From the NCBI GenBank assembly GCA_948567375.1, contig OX419762.1, forward strand, positions 27,730,608 through 27,794,607: 64,000 nt of DNA, written 5' to 3'. Each line of letters opens with the position of its first letter. Within the stretch, counting starts at the first letter, position 1. This document shows positions 11,996 through 23,483 of the stretch, in pieces. The notes under the pieces were generated by a model. It saw only the letters and a list, made by a program, of their open reading frames with translations. It was not told the origin of the DNA and searched no databases. The DNA comes from Lunularia cruciata. Taxonomy: Eukaryota; Streptophyta; Marchantiopsida; Lunulariales; Lunulariaceae. Both the position numbers and the translations under genes were made by a program.

Positions 11996-12000
11996 TACCA
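11983..12000 (-). other. Primer-binding site (initiator Met tRNA type)
   Basis: Directly inside the 5' LTR the minus strand reads TGGTATCAAAGTAGG, close to the plant initiator-Met primer-binding site TGGTATCAGAGC. Confidence 0.85.
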
Positions 12001-12001
12001 A

Positions 12002-12400
12002 TGTAAAAGACCAAGACCGAGGAGAAAAATAAGAGAATGGAAATTCACATTGGAACACTTGAATGTGAGAAAACTCAAAATGCCTAGCATGAGCTTTGGT
12101 TTTGGTATTTATAGGTAGCATACAAGGCTCTTAAAAGCTTCCTTGAGCCACTTTCTTAGAGTGCAAGCCAAGTTAACTAGGAAGCTTCTCAAGAAGCTTC
12201 CTTCTAAAAGTCATCTATTTGGCATGCAAGCTAAGCTAGTTAGAAGCTTCTAGAAGCTACCTACTTGGGGTGCAAGTTAAGCTAGTTGGGAAGCTTCACA
12301 AGAAACTTCCTAGATATTTTTGGAATATTTTGGGCTAGTTGGTCTTATTCTCTACTTTGTTAGCCTTACTAACTACGTCACTAAACTCCATATTGTTACA
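12002..12400 (-). repeat. 5' LTR of the full-length Ty3/gypsy element
   Basis: A 399-bp LTR paired with 6766-7165. The two copies differ at many scattered positions, so the insertion is not recent. Confidence 0.93.
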
Positions 12401-13020
12401 ATATTGGTGTGCATCTCATGGGTGAGTTGGATGACATGGATGTGTACAAGGACTATTACAAAGATTATATCCATAGACCTTATAGTGCATTCATTGTCTT
12501 GGGTCTATCCTTGCTAGATATATTGATAGTTGATAGTGCATTTCTACCCTATTATAAGGACCATCTACTTGGAGTTGTCTATCCTCCAACATGTACTTTG
12601 TGTTATTTGATAAAAGATACTCATTTATCCTCATGCGATCCCTTGGTAACTCCCTTGGATAGATTTAGGATGGATATATGGTTAGCTCTCTAGTTCCTCA
12701 TTGAGGAGTGAACTTCACATTGTCTTATGGATTATAATGTGGATCCTTACAAAGGTTTGGTTGCTGCTTTTTAGGACCCTCCCATGCATGACAAGGAGTG
12801 GGATCTCCTTTAGAGAAAATATCCTATGTTTATTTGGAGACCCATCATTAGGCACATTGATGTTTCATTGTAGTGGATCAAACTAGAGTGCCTTCCATTA
12901 GAGTCTAAGTCAAGGGATGTCAACTTAGAGCACATGGATATTGATCTCCATATTGTTCATCCTCACCTTGAGGGTACCATTAGGGAGTTTCAGAAACAAT
13001 TTTGATGAATGTCTATGGGG
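12401..13020 (+). repeat. Repeat family E, copy 1, right part
   Basis: Continues family E beyond the nested element. The frame 12409-12693 encodes GLSLLDILIVDSA, matching GLCLQDILIVDSA in copy 2 at about 60241-60279. The similarity fades by about 13000. Confidence 0.6.
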
Positions 13021-13439
13021 TATTTGACAATCTCCGTAACTATTTTTAGTTAACTCTATAACAAGATAAGGTGCTAATAAATGAATGCCCCATAAATAGT
13101 TGAACGAGACATGTAATGCAAATTGCTTTCATTTATAAAAATCAGGTGCCATATTATGGATGTTTAGGGTTACCGTATCAAAATAAATGAGTGTCAAAAG
13201 AAGTGACGTGGCTTCTTGGGAGGGTTACCATGTGATGGGTGATTCTTAGAAGATGATTTATGAAATTTTTGGTGGATCCAACTAATCAACCGCAGCAGAT
13301 TTTCTGCTCAGCTAGAATCCTTGTGCTTTCAAGCTTATTTCTATCATAGGTACTCTTAACAGTTGACATAGGTCACAAGGTATTTCTCAACATGAAACGG
13401 ACAATCAAGATTCATGAATGATAATAAGCTTTCACTGTG

Positions 13440-14130
13440 GAAGATTCCAAGTCACAAGAATTTCTCCCAAATATCAAGGACAATCAATAGACATTTTATC
13501 AATTTTTATTAACATCTCAAAAATATTCAGCCATAGTTAATCCAACTCTCATACAAGCACCTAGTGGTTCATTCATTTGACCATATACTAATGCCACTTT
13601 GATTCTGAAATATTTTCTTTGTTTATTACTTTAGATTCTTTCATTTCCATGTAAAGATCATTTCCTTCATGAGTTTGTTTGCCTACTCCTCCAAATACTA
13701 ATACGCCATTGTGGACTTTAGCTATGTTATAATTAATTCCACAATAAGAACTATTTTTCCTACACTAGCTCCTCCAAATAATCAAATCTTTCCTCCATGA
13801 TGATAAGGAGTTAAAAGATCTACTACTTTAATTCCTATTAAAAATTAGATAAATTTGTATCTACTTGTGTCAAAGCAGGAGCAAGTATGTGAATTTGAAA
13901 TGTTGTATTAGCATCTATGGGTCCTAAATTACATACATGTTCTCCAATAATATTAAAAATTCCACCAAGAGTTTCTTCTCCTACAGGAACATTTAAAGGG
14001 GCTCTTGTATCAATAACTTTCATTCCTTGCATCATACCATTTGTAGCACTCATAGCAACAACTCTTACTTTATTATTCCTAATAATTGTTGAACTTTGCA
14101 AGTAATGTTACTTTCTTGACTTGCTGAATA
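13440..14130 (-). pseudogene. atpB: Nuclear copy of plastid atpB (NUPT), decayed
   Basis: The minus strand encodes a central part of the plastid ATP synthase beta subunit. It begins in the [16 protein letters not shown] region at about 14110, runs through 13838-14101 ([24 protein letters not shown]) and continues downstream. The P-loop region GGASVGK lies at about 13755-13780 and [12 protein letters not shown] at about 13650-13680. Stops, shifts and a substitution in the P-loop (usually GGAGVGKT) show that it is dead. The real gene acts in the thylakoid ATP synthase; this is transferred DNA, recognisable by family knowledge only. Its edges are approximate. Confidence 0.88.
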
Positions 14131-16330
14131 TAGATGTTCAATGGGCACCATCAAGCAGAGTTGAGCGGCTACGGGCACCTATGAGCACCTACAAGCATTG
14201 TATAGGCATCTATGGGCGGCTACAAAGGCAACAGACAAAAGTTCATTTAATCTTAAATTAACTTACATAAGCAATAAGCGGCTATTGTGGCAATGGGTGC
14301 TAAAGTAGATACTTTATTAACCAGATTCACCAGATTGCTACCAGATTCACCCTAAAGTAGATACTTTATTAACCCTACATTGTAATTGATGCATTATGAT
14401 GTTATAATGCAAAACTCCATATCCCTTATTTCTTACAAACCACCTATTATGCTAATAATAAAGAACTTGGACAAAAATCCATGATGGGTCCCTTCCTTCC
14501 TTTGGCCCGCACCCCATACCAATTTGGTCAATGCTTCATAAAAATCTATATGAAAATATGTAGAGCTTTGTAAAACTATTTCTGAAACCCCCTATTATAT
14601 AGGTTATGACTATGTCTATGTACCATTGATCCTCGTTCATAGAGTACCATCATATAGGTCATGATTATGTCTACAAGAATTACTCACTTTGGCTTCATGT
14701 ATATTTATTTTCATATTACACTTTGTTCATTGCACTAATCTCTTGAATCCCTTGTGTGCAATTTCTTCTATACCTTTAGGTAGCTTTCTTAAGGGCTCTC
14801 CAAAAACCTTTGTAAACTTGTGATGATTGTGATAAGTCTTCTGTGTGTTCAATGACAATCCCTTGTATCATGTTTAATGAAATTGTATTACAAATGCCTT
14901 TTGTCTTTTAATAGACTATTGCCTAATAGCAACAAGAAATTATTCATGCAAAAGAGAAAATATAGTCCTAAATATAAACATGAGTATAAATGGAAGAGTT
15001 CAATTAGTGGATTGTCAAAAGCTGGAGATTCTTGGTCTCAACATGAGAGTTAGAGAGGATGAACTAAAGAGGACTGGTATCTCTTTTATACCAATAAGCA
15101 TTGCAACAAAGAGATTTAACGAGCTTGAACAAGAGAGTAAAAGAAGAGAACAAAGAAATAAAGAGGAACTTTTCAATCAATTGGAACATTCCATATGATA
15201 CAACCACTATGAAGAGAATTCTATACAAGCCCAAGAAGTGTGCTTGTATACAATTGGGACTCTCAAGACAATAAAATACTCCAAATTCTCAAAGAGGGAT
15301 AAAGAGTCAAGAAGTCTAAATTTAGTAACAATTGATTGATAAAATAAAAAGAGTATTCTATACTAAGGAGAGACTAATGGATATAGCTTTTACTGATCTC
15401 GGATACTACTCTCTCCAAATGTTTATTGAATGTCTCATGTCTAAATCTATAAAAAAAAATTGAATTATGGAGCAAGGCCACCCAACAAATAACATCCTAG
15501 CAAAGCCAGACCTAGCCCTACCAACCCAAGCAAAACCCAGGTGTAGATAAAATATGAACTCACAAACCGAGCAAAAGCCCAACAAAACACACAAAGCCAC
15601 AAAAGGCCTAGTGGAGTCTAATATATATTGCAAAACCCTTGTAAAACATACATAGCTTGGGAGAGTTTGAAGTCTATAGCAAAACCCTAAATTGAAGCAA
15701 CTCTCTAGCAAAAGAACAACAAAGCTTGAGCAAACCCTCACATTCCAAGCAACATCTTTGCAAAACCTTAGCAGATGATCTTCCTCCTATTAGCAAAATT
15801 GGATAACAATAGAAACCCTTAAGTATTCACTTAGAGAAACCAAGTAGTAATAGCAACCCTTGGGCAAATACTTAGTGGACCATAAGAAAGCTTCAAGCAT
15901 TATCTCACCTCCCAAACTATAAACTTGTAGAACAAAGTGATGGAATTAGATTTAACGACTCCTAAAAAATTAAGTTGTAAAGAAAAGTGATGACTTAGAG
16001 TGAATAATTTTCTCACATATATAAGAAGTGTTAGCATTCCATTTGTGGAAAAAATTTCAAGTGGTACAAAGCTCTAGTACTAATCACTATACTATGTGTC
16101 ATTTTTGCGCTAGTAATTTTAAAGAAATGACATAGAGCTCTATTACTAATCAATGTATCATTGGTGAGCTACTACTATTAAAGTAACTAATAGAACTCTA
16201 ATGACATTACCCTTTCACCCTAATTATTATCACTTGAATTGCAAGGAATGCAATAGTACACTAGAAATTTATGATCACTATTGTAGCTCTCAACTTGTGG
16301 AGCATATATACCAACAATATACTCATTATA
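14131..16330. other. AT-rich spacer with a short direct repeat and a GCAAAACC tract
   Basis: No supported gene. A 23-base stretch beginning CTAAAGTAGATACTTT occurs twice, at about 14309 and 14352. A 72-codon frame at 14980-15198 is Lys/Glu-rich and unrecognised. A GCAAAACC-type tract lies at about 15450-15790. Confidence 0.5.
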
Positions 16331-16359
16331 CTCTTTATTTTGTCTAATGATTGCTTTTG

Positions 16360-17497
16360 CTAATCTAAAATAATAGAATAAAATCTATTGTAATTGGTAT
16401 CACTCTCTTTAATTCTCCTTTTATCTAAATTGGAAGACAATGCACTCTTTTCAACTTCACCTTTCACCCGCAACTTCTCCATCTTCACAATCTTTTGTGC
16501 TTCAATTTTGGCCAGTTTATATCTCTCTTTAGCATCAATGGGTTCAATTCTCAATTTTGTAACACTTGATAGGTTCTATGCAAAAATAATCTATGTAGCA
16601 AGGTAAGGTGCCTTAGCTTGATAAACCTTTCTTTTCTTAGAATCACTCTCATGTACTCTTCTGTCTTAATCACCATTCTACTCTCCTTCTCTTTCTCAAT
16701 CTCTTTTTGTGGCTTGGGATTCCTCTTCTACTAACATACTTGGTTGAGATGGAAACTTCTCACAATGTGATCTTGACGATTGGAACTCAGCTCTCTCTCC
16801 TCTTGCATATGCATATTGTACTGCTCTATGCCTATGCCTCAGGAAAATGGTACATAAGGAATTGACTCTTGTGTGCTAAGTCCATTAAATACATGGGAAT
16901 GAAAACCTTGTAAGTGTTTGGTTCTTGATCCAAGTGTGTCATTGACACATAATCCACTTATAGTTCAACACAAGATCCATATGTTGATCAAAGATTATTT
17001 TTTTAAATTCACTTTCTACTGCTAAATTTACAAGAGCAAAGAGCATGGAGGTAATATTTGCTCTTGCACCAAACAATAAATCCATCTTGGCATAGTGTGG
17101 ATAAAGATGATTCAACTTATCATCAAGCATTCTCCATCCTTGTTTGAGTTTATTTTTAGTGAGGATTTCTCTTGAGCTCTTGTCTTCCAACTTTGAGCAT
17201 GTCTGTATGAAGCCATGTAATGGACCCATTTTAAATTTTTTAAATTTTTTCTCTATTCATTGATTCCAAAAAACCCTTCACAAACTTCACCAGGTAGATA
17301 GCCATGTATTTGGATGCTTTACTCTTTTGCATGAGTTTCTTGCAAATGCATTTGTGGATTTGTTTGAAATGGTTAGGGTCTTCAAGATAATCTAAAACTT
17401 GACAATAATGGTGGATAACTATTTGAAATCTATCCTTGTCTCTAGCTCTTTGTTTGCACCCAATGGAAGAAGGTACAGATTGTCCCAATGACATCAT
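16360..17497 (-). pseudogene. Unrecognised decayed protein-coding repeat
   Basis: Three minus-strand frames (17240-17497, 16939-17229, 16360-16554) read like successive pieces of one protein with strong Lys, Leu and Glu content. The middle one has KQGWRMLDDKLNHLYPHYAKMDLLFG, which is reminiscent of proteins that accompany plant DNA transposons, but I cannot name a family. There are stops between the pieces and no start or splice sites to connect them. Confidence 0.3.
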
Positions 17498-18898
17498 GTT
17501 TGATAGCCCTTATGGTCTCAATGACTACACCATGTTTAGGAGATCTTGGAAATTTTTGGGATGATGAACAAGTGCAAGAGAATCTAGAGGAACAAGAGAT
17601 CTAGAATCTATAGTGAGGATAGTCACAATAAGGATTAAGATGTGTAGAAAGAACTGTCAATCCAAGAGGGGGTTTGCACTTCATAGTAGCTATCTATCAA
17701 TGAGACTCTAATTTTCAATTCTTATTGCAAAACAAAACCTACAACACACTTACATTCGCTCCCCACTCCCACTCCACACTTTGCAAAAATACCTGCGCAC
17801 CAAAATTACATTGCCATTTTCTTGGCGCCCAAAATCCTCGATGGGTTCAACAACTCTACCTCATTTTGAACAGATTTCCAATTTCCTCTCTCTCTACTGA
17901 ACCATGGTCTACTTCGATGGAGAGTTCAAACAGTGAATAGCCTAATTAACAAGGGTGATATGACTAAAGATTATTAATTTAGAGAATCGTGTAGAATCGA
18001 AAACCGTGGAGAATCAAGGTGAGGTAAATTGAAATTCATGAAAAGCATTCATTTCTTATACCGAGACACTTTGGTACCCTTAATCTCGAGTAATTAATAT
18101 TAGTCTGACTGATTTTGGTCGTAAAATTTAATCTCCCACACGTCTGCATGGAAAGGGCCCATGGGTTGGTTGAGTTGAGTACGCGTAAAATTATTCACGG
18201 ATGTTTTCTTTTCTCTGCATTTTCTTTTTAAAACCACAATGGAAACAATAGGGGGTTTCAAATTCTAGATTTTCAACATTATATGGGTACTGGTGTGAAA
18301 TCAGTATAATATTGATAGATACCCGTATGCAGGGTTGGTTGAAAAATGAAGGGCCTCGTAACCAATTAGGGTATGAAAAATTTACAGTTAAATTAAATCA
18401 GATAAATTCTAATTTGATATCACTGGGCTTTACCAGATCACTCGTAACCTGTAAAAAGCTACGGGTCATGTCATGTTTCCAAATGCCCATAAAGATATTT
18501 TCGACTATACACGTTTCCCCATAAAACCTTTCTTCTGTACTCCTGCACGCCACCCATAAATTAGTTTATGGATTCATAGTGGTGCTCCAAAAGCATAAAT
18601 TTGAAAACCCCCCATTATTTTACGTGTATCCTTGCATTGCCCGAGTTAACATCCCCTAATTCACATGATTGAAACACCTTATTGCGCAAATGTTCTTCGC
18701 AATGATGCAGCCACATCGTTGTTTGTGTATCATCATGTCATTCCTTGTACAGAAACCATGACAACGTCATGTCCTGTGGTTATTGTCGTCTTCCTTAGTT
18801 GATTCGTACAACACTAGTTTCATTGGGTGTCATGACACTTTCTCCCTGGAATCATCCGTTGTCTGAAATCAAATCAAGCCTTACAGAGTTAACATTCC

Positions 18899-18904
<6 letters not shown>

Positions 18905-18952
<48 letters not shown>
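18905..18952. repeat. (CT)24 microsatellite
   Basis: An uninterrupted run of 24 CT dinucleotides. Frames with Arg-Glu or Leu-Ser repeats over it are artefacts. Confidence 0.98.
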
Positions 18953-18955
<3 letters not shown>

Positions 18956-21428
18956 TTCACTTGCAAAGAAAGAGTCATCGATTTGTCTCGGTGGCGTTGT
19001 AGGCATGAGAAGAATATTGAAATACAAGCAGCGTCTAAGTGAAGTTCATTTGACCTACAGTCTTCATCCAGAGCCACGTTGCTTCAATCATGTTCGAACG
19101 GCAAACTTTGCAATTGCGTCCCGGGCTGGATTCTTATGGGGTTGGAGCGCACGACGCATGGCTTAGGCAAAGAGGCTTTTTAAGGTTTCGCTTTCTACGG
19201 TCTACCCGGCGATGGCCACTCGCCGCTTGGTTACAACTAGACCGCATATACTTCTTGCTCTTCAAAAGTTAACCATTGACTGGGGATTGATGAGGACAAT
19301 AGTCATGCCTGAAAGGTACGTTCGAGTCAAATTGGAATTGATAGCTAAAATCAGTTTGCGGAACGGAATCTCAAGTAGTGGTACTTGATATGTAGTTAAT
19401 GAGTTTTGTAATCCAGAGACAACACTGGCTCACATCACCAAGCGCATCCCCAAGGAGGGTTGGCCTCGAAGTTCTTCCTAAAGTTGGAAGGCTTGTTCTT
19501 TATTATTATTTGGATTCGAGATCCTTCATGCTTCGGTAACGGTAACCATGAAGGATAGCTCTAGGAATATCCCACCAACGTGGACTGGAACCACTTCAAA
19601 TAAACTAGAGGAAGAAGTGAAAAAGCTCTAGAAATCCTTGTTCCTGTTAGCTAGCATGAACATCTTGGAAATTTGAGAACCATCGGATCCAAGTTGTAAC
19701 AGGATTCAAACTTTCCAGATCAAGTGAGACCAAAAGCAGTTGTAGCCGATGTTTCTCGGTTGGTTATGTTGACAGGACGACTGAAATTACTTGGGGAAAG
19801 TGCAGAGATTGCAGAGAAGAGCTTGGCGTGAATTCTCATTCTCCACAGCATTATAACTCGATTTTGATAGTCAAGTTGAAGGATATGAGGACACGCAGTT
19901 GTATGGTTTTGCAACCTCATGAATCACACTTCGGACGGCTGCGTATGGCGTTTTGAGGTAGAAAGTCCATCCCAAGTGCTTTAATACGTATGAGTCTGCT
20001 TAAAAGAGTCTGAGACAAGGAAGAAACACGCAACCCAAAAGTGGGCTCCATCTTGATAGCGGAGGTCGTCCAACGACTATAGGTTTTAAATTCTCTGAAC
20101 CTACCAAAAACCAACTCGAGACTACAAGAAAATGTTAGCGTGGTCGTATCTGGCCACAGCTCGTGGTAGACAGATGCCTCCCTTAAAAGAAGGGAGGACC
20201 TTAAAGTATTCAGCAATTGTCAAAGCAGAGATTTGACTCTTCATCGCTCGTTAGCATAATTAAAGCTTTGCTGATGGGATCAGTATTGGTGCCGCTCTGT
20301 ACTTCACGGTTTCCCTCTCTTGAGAAGAGAAGTGGCTCTACTGTGCAGTAGCCCGTGACCGGCAGTGGTCGTCGTCGTCGCTGTCTGCTGTTGTCAAAAA
20401 ACACTATTAGTCAACAGGTGCCACTTCACAGCGTCAGATTTATCCGGGAGGTGAATGGATCGTTGACTGAGAAGGCCAGCGAGAGCACAAACGTGATGAT
20501 CTCTTTACTCAGTAGATTCCTGCTCAGGAAACGTAGATCAGTTGTTTTGACGGAGTTGCAGAGTTACGAGCTCGTACCTTGTCCTCCTCCCACCGGCACT
20601 CCCAAAGAGAGGTGAAATTAAGCAGATCGAGAAAGCAAAGCACAAAGAAGGATAAACTAAGCAGAGAAATGAGGGGAAGACTTCCGGTGCTACCGGGTCC
20701 CGCTGATTCCCCGAGATTTAATCGGTAATGAAAAGATAGTGAGTACTGTTGTCTCCACCAGCAGGACGCGATTGGTGTCAATTGAAGACGAGGTCTGTCG
20801 GATGTTTCGCCTGTGAAGGTGAGTACTGGATGAGTTTCTAATAGACTGGGATGTGAGTGAAGATTTCTCGGATGTTTCTCCTGTGAAGGTGATACTAGAA
20901 TGAGTTTCTAGAAGGACGGGATGTAAGTAGTGAACAGAGGGCCAAAAGAAAGAGAAACTGCGGTGGTGATGATTGGCGCGGTAGGCGAAGCTGACATCAC
21001 TGCCGTTTTGATTCGCGCATCGAAGGATAAGTTTGTTTCGGTAGACTGTTGAACTCGCGCAGTCTTCTCATCCTCATAGGTTTCAGCAACACAGTATCTC
21101 TCTGCGTGACACTGTTGCTCCCTGTGTCTTCAAGGTGCCAGGAAGAACGGACGTTTCTGTTTTTGATGTCTGGCAAGTAATCTACTCTGCAAGGAAAGGA
21201 ACGTGGTGACATTGAGTTAGAGGAGGGGAGGAGCAGAGAGACAGAGAAGGCATAGTGAAATAATGGTGGAACGATCTCTGTGGGAAAGAAGAAGAACATT
21301 GCTTGGATAAAGTAAGTGATTTAACGCTCTGGACATGGAGATCGGGTGCTGGAAGCGACAGGACAGGGACTCCTGAAGTGTGACGCTGCCTTCGAGTTCG
21401 TCGTTGAGTCCTCAAAACTTGCGCGGCC
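18953..21428 (+). promoter_or_regulatory. Upstream region of the LysM receptor gene
   Basis: About 2.5 kb of balanced composition without a supported ORF, leading into the LysM receptor start. It includes a direct duplication of about 70 bp (20797-20862 and 20867-20933), each copy containing GGATGTTTC, CTGTGAAGGTGA and ATGAGTTTCTA. No TATA box or initiator could be placed with confidence. Confidence 0.4.
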
Positions 21429-23483
21429 ATGAATCAACTTAAGTTTCTGCATGGAGGTGTTCTGGTAACTTTTCTTCTGGTTGCATGGACTTTTTCTCCG
21501 GGAGCTAGTGCACAACAAGCCTACAAAGATAGTACGAGGGATCACTACGTGTGCTCCGACGCACCGCAGAAGAACTGCAGCTCGTTTTTGCTCTACAGAA
21601 GCAGACAGCAGATATATAACAACATTATTAGCATAGCTAATCTGTTCAATGCGGAAGAAAACGAAATAGCGAGGCTCAGTCATGTTGAAGTTAACGCCAC
21701 TCTTTATGTGGGACAACCTCTCGTTATCCCTGTCAGCTGCAAATGCGTCAATCAATCTTCCACTGCGACAATCGACTACGTGATTAAAGAGGGTGACACA
21801 TTCTGGCTACTCTACAATGACACTTTCGAAGGATTGTCCTTGACACAGGCAATGGTTGACGCCAACTGGGAGACACTACCTACGAACTTAACAATCGGGC
21901 AAACGGTGAAAGTTCCCCTCCGCTGTGCATGTCCTAGTGTTGCACAGCTCAACAGTGGAGTCAAAACGCTGATGACTTACTCTTTGACAGCCAACGACGA
22001 TGAAGTGCTCGACCTCGCTGCTAAGTTCGATGTCCCGGCGTCGGACATTCAGACTGCTAATCGACTGACGGATATCACCGTTCTTTTCGAGAAGGATACA
22101 CTGCTGATACCATATAAAGTTACTGAGCCTATAATTCGAGAAAATTCTCCCGCGCCTCCTGCTCCAGGTGCAGATGTATTACCGGCACCAGCTTCCACTC
22201 CGAGTTTTCAACCTTCTTCGGACAAGAGCTCCACGAATGTCGGTCTTTACGTAGGCATCGGGGTCGGTGTCGGGGCAGCGGTTTTGCTCGTGGCAGCCAT
22301 TTGTGCTTATTTGTGTTTCGCACGCAAAAAGCGCAGGAATAGAGCTTCGGATGGGAAGGATGGTGTGAATGCACTGCCCAGGACAAGCTCCCCGTCTATC
22401 GGGGCCGGCGCTGATCAAACCCAAAGCTTTGCAACCCCTGATGATTTCGTCGGTGGAGGAGGAGGACGACGAAAGACATCGGCCGGGGATCCATTAGTAG
22501 GCATGTTCGATGTGATGGACAATGACAGACCGACTCTCTTCACGTACGAGGAAATCAAGGACGCTACTAGGAACTTCGGCTATGAAAACAGGATACAAGG
22601 ATCGGTTTACCGCGGGTATTTGAGAAACCAAGTGGTTGCTGTCAAGCAGATGAAAGGGACGATGTCTCAGGAGTTGAAGATTCTGTGCAAGGTTCATCAC
22701 ACGAATTTGGTGAAATTAGTAGGAATTTGTGTGACCGATTCTGAACATATGTATCTTGTTTATGAGTACGTGGAGAATGGCTCCTTAAGTGATTGCCTCC
22801 ACACCGATGTTCTGGCCAACAGTAAAATGGCGACTAAGAGCACATCTTACCTCGGCTGGACAGTGCGTGTGCAAATCGCTCTGGATGTTGCGACGGGACT
22901 GGAGTATATCCATGATTACATAAATCCTAGCTACGTTCACAAGGACGTGAAAAGCAGCAACATTTTACTGGATGGAGCCTTCAGGGCCAAAATTGCCAAC
23001 TTTGCCATGGCGAAATCTGGAGGGAGCAATGCCATCATGACGAGACACATCGCAGGAACGTATGGCTATATGGCCCCGGAGTACCTCGCGCATGGTCTGG
23101 TGACTCCCAAAGCCGATGTCTTTGCGTTTGGAGTAACGTTGTTGGAGCTGTTATCTGCTCAAGAAGCAGTCCTCGAAAACGAGAATGGTCAAGAGGCATG
23201 CCTGTACTCTTGCATTGGTCCATTGCTAGAGGGAGATGACCAGATCATAAAGACAAAGTTAAGAGAGTGGATGGATCCTTTGTTGCAGAATAATTATCCT
23301 CTCGACATCGCTCAACAGTTGGCTAACTTGGCTAAATCGTGCGTGGAGCCAGATCCAGCTCAACGACCAGGTATGAAGGATATCACTTATGCGCTTTCGA
23401 AACTTCTCGGGGCATCTTTGGAATGGGAACAATCTGGAGTTTTCGAGCATCTTACCCTGGAGGGTCCGATCGAAGCTCGGTGA
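21429..23483 (+). CDS. LysM receptor-like (pseudo)kinase, LYK4/LYK5 (LYR) type
   Basis: Plasma-membrane receptor of the chitin/lipochitooligosaccharide class, 684 residues in one exon; Arabidopsis LYK4 and LYK5 are also intronless (family knowledge). Signal peptide at 1-28. Three LysM domains lie at about 53-100, 116-163 and 183-228, separated by CxC pairs (C104/C106, C166/C168) that bond with C42 and C50 in the family. A Pro-rich linker leads to a membrane span at 271-297 with a basic stop-transfer, and the kinase domain is about 378-675. The Gly-rich loop is absent (RIQGSVYRG), Lys406 (VAVK) is kept, the catalytic loop is HKD (504-506), and DFG is NFA (524-526). Loss of the metal-binding Asp and the Gly loop suggests a pseudokinase that partners a CERK1-type active kinase. 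Which ligand it binds cannot be read from sequence. Confidence 0.96.
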   Translation: MNQLKFLHGGVLVTFLLVAWTFSPGASAQQAYKDSTRDHYVCSDAPQKNCSSFLLYRSRQQIYNNIISIANLFNAEENEIARLSHVEVNATLYVGQPLVIPVSCKCVNQSSTATIDYVIKEGDTFWLLYNDTFEGLSLTQAMVDANWETLPTNLTIGQTVKVPLRCACPSVAQLNSGVKTLMTYSLTANDDEVLDLAAKFDVPASDIQTANRLTDITVLFEKDTLLIPYKVTEPIIRENSPAPPAPGADVLPAPASTPSFQPSSDKSSTNVGLYVGIGVGVGAAVLLVAAICAYLCFARKKRRNRASDGKDGVNALPRTSSPSIGAGADQTQSFATPDDFVGGGGGRRKTSAGDPLVGMFDVMDNDRPTLFTYEEIKDATRNFGYENRIQGSVYRGYLRNQVVAVKQMKGTMSQELKILCKVHHTNLVKLVGICVTDSEHMYLVYEYVENGSLSDCLHTDVLANSKMATKSTSYLGWTVRVQIALDVATGLEYIHDYINPSYVHKDVKSSNILLDGAFRAKIANFAMAKSGGSNAIMTRHIAGTYGYMAPEYLAHGLVTPKADVFAFGVTLLELLSAQEAVLENENGQEACLYSCIGPLLEGDDQIIKTKLREWMDPLLQNNYPLDIAQQLANLAKSCVEPDPAQRPGMKDITYALSKLLGASLEWEQSGVFEHLTLEGPIEAR

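Larger units (their letters stand above)
6766..12400 (-). mobile_element. Full-length Ty3/gypsy LTR retrotransposon with target duplication
   Basis: Two LTRs of about 400 bp (6766-7165 and 12002-12400) flank a reversed gag-protease-RT-RNase H-integrase order. On the minus strand the LTR starts TGTAACAATATGG and ends TTTTACA. A primer-binding site (minus strand TGGTATCAAAG, 12000 downwards) matches the initiator methionine tRNA type, and a polypurine tract GGTGGGAGAACA (minus strand) abuts the 3' LTR at 7166. The flanks carry the same 5 bases, ATATT, at 6761-6765 and 12401-12405. The element is 5,635 bp long and inserted into a copy of family E. All domains are broken by stops and shifts, so it is immobile now. 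Confidence 0.95.

Noticed and set aside
13838-14101. Functional ATP synthase beta gene
   Set aside because: Stops and frameshifts interrupt it on both sides and it is only a fragment; it is a transferred plastid remnant.
18799-19077. Ser-Leu or Arg-Glu repeat proteins
   Set aside because: They are translations of the (CT)24 microsatellite.
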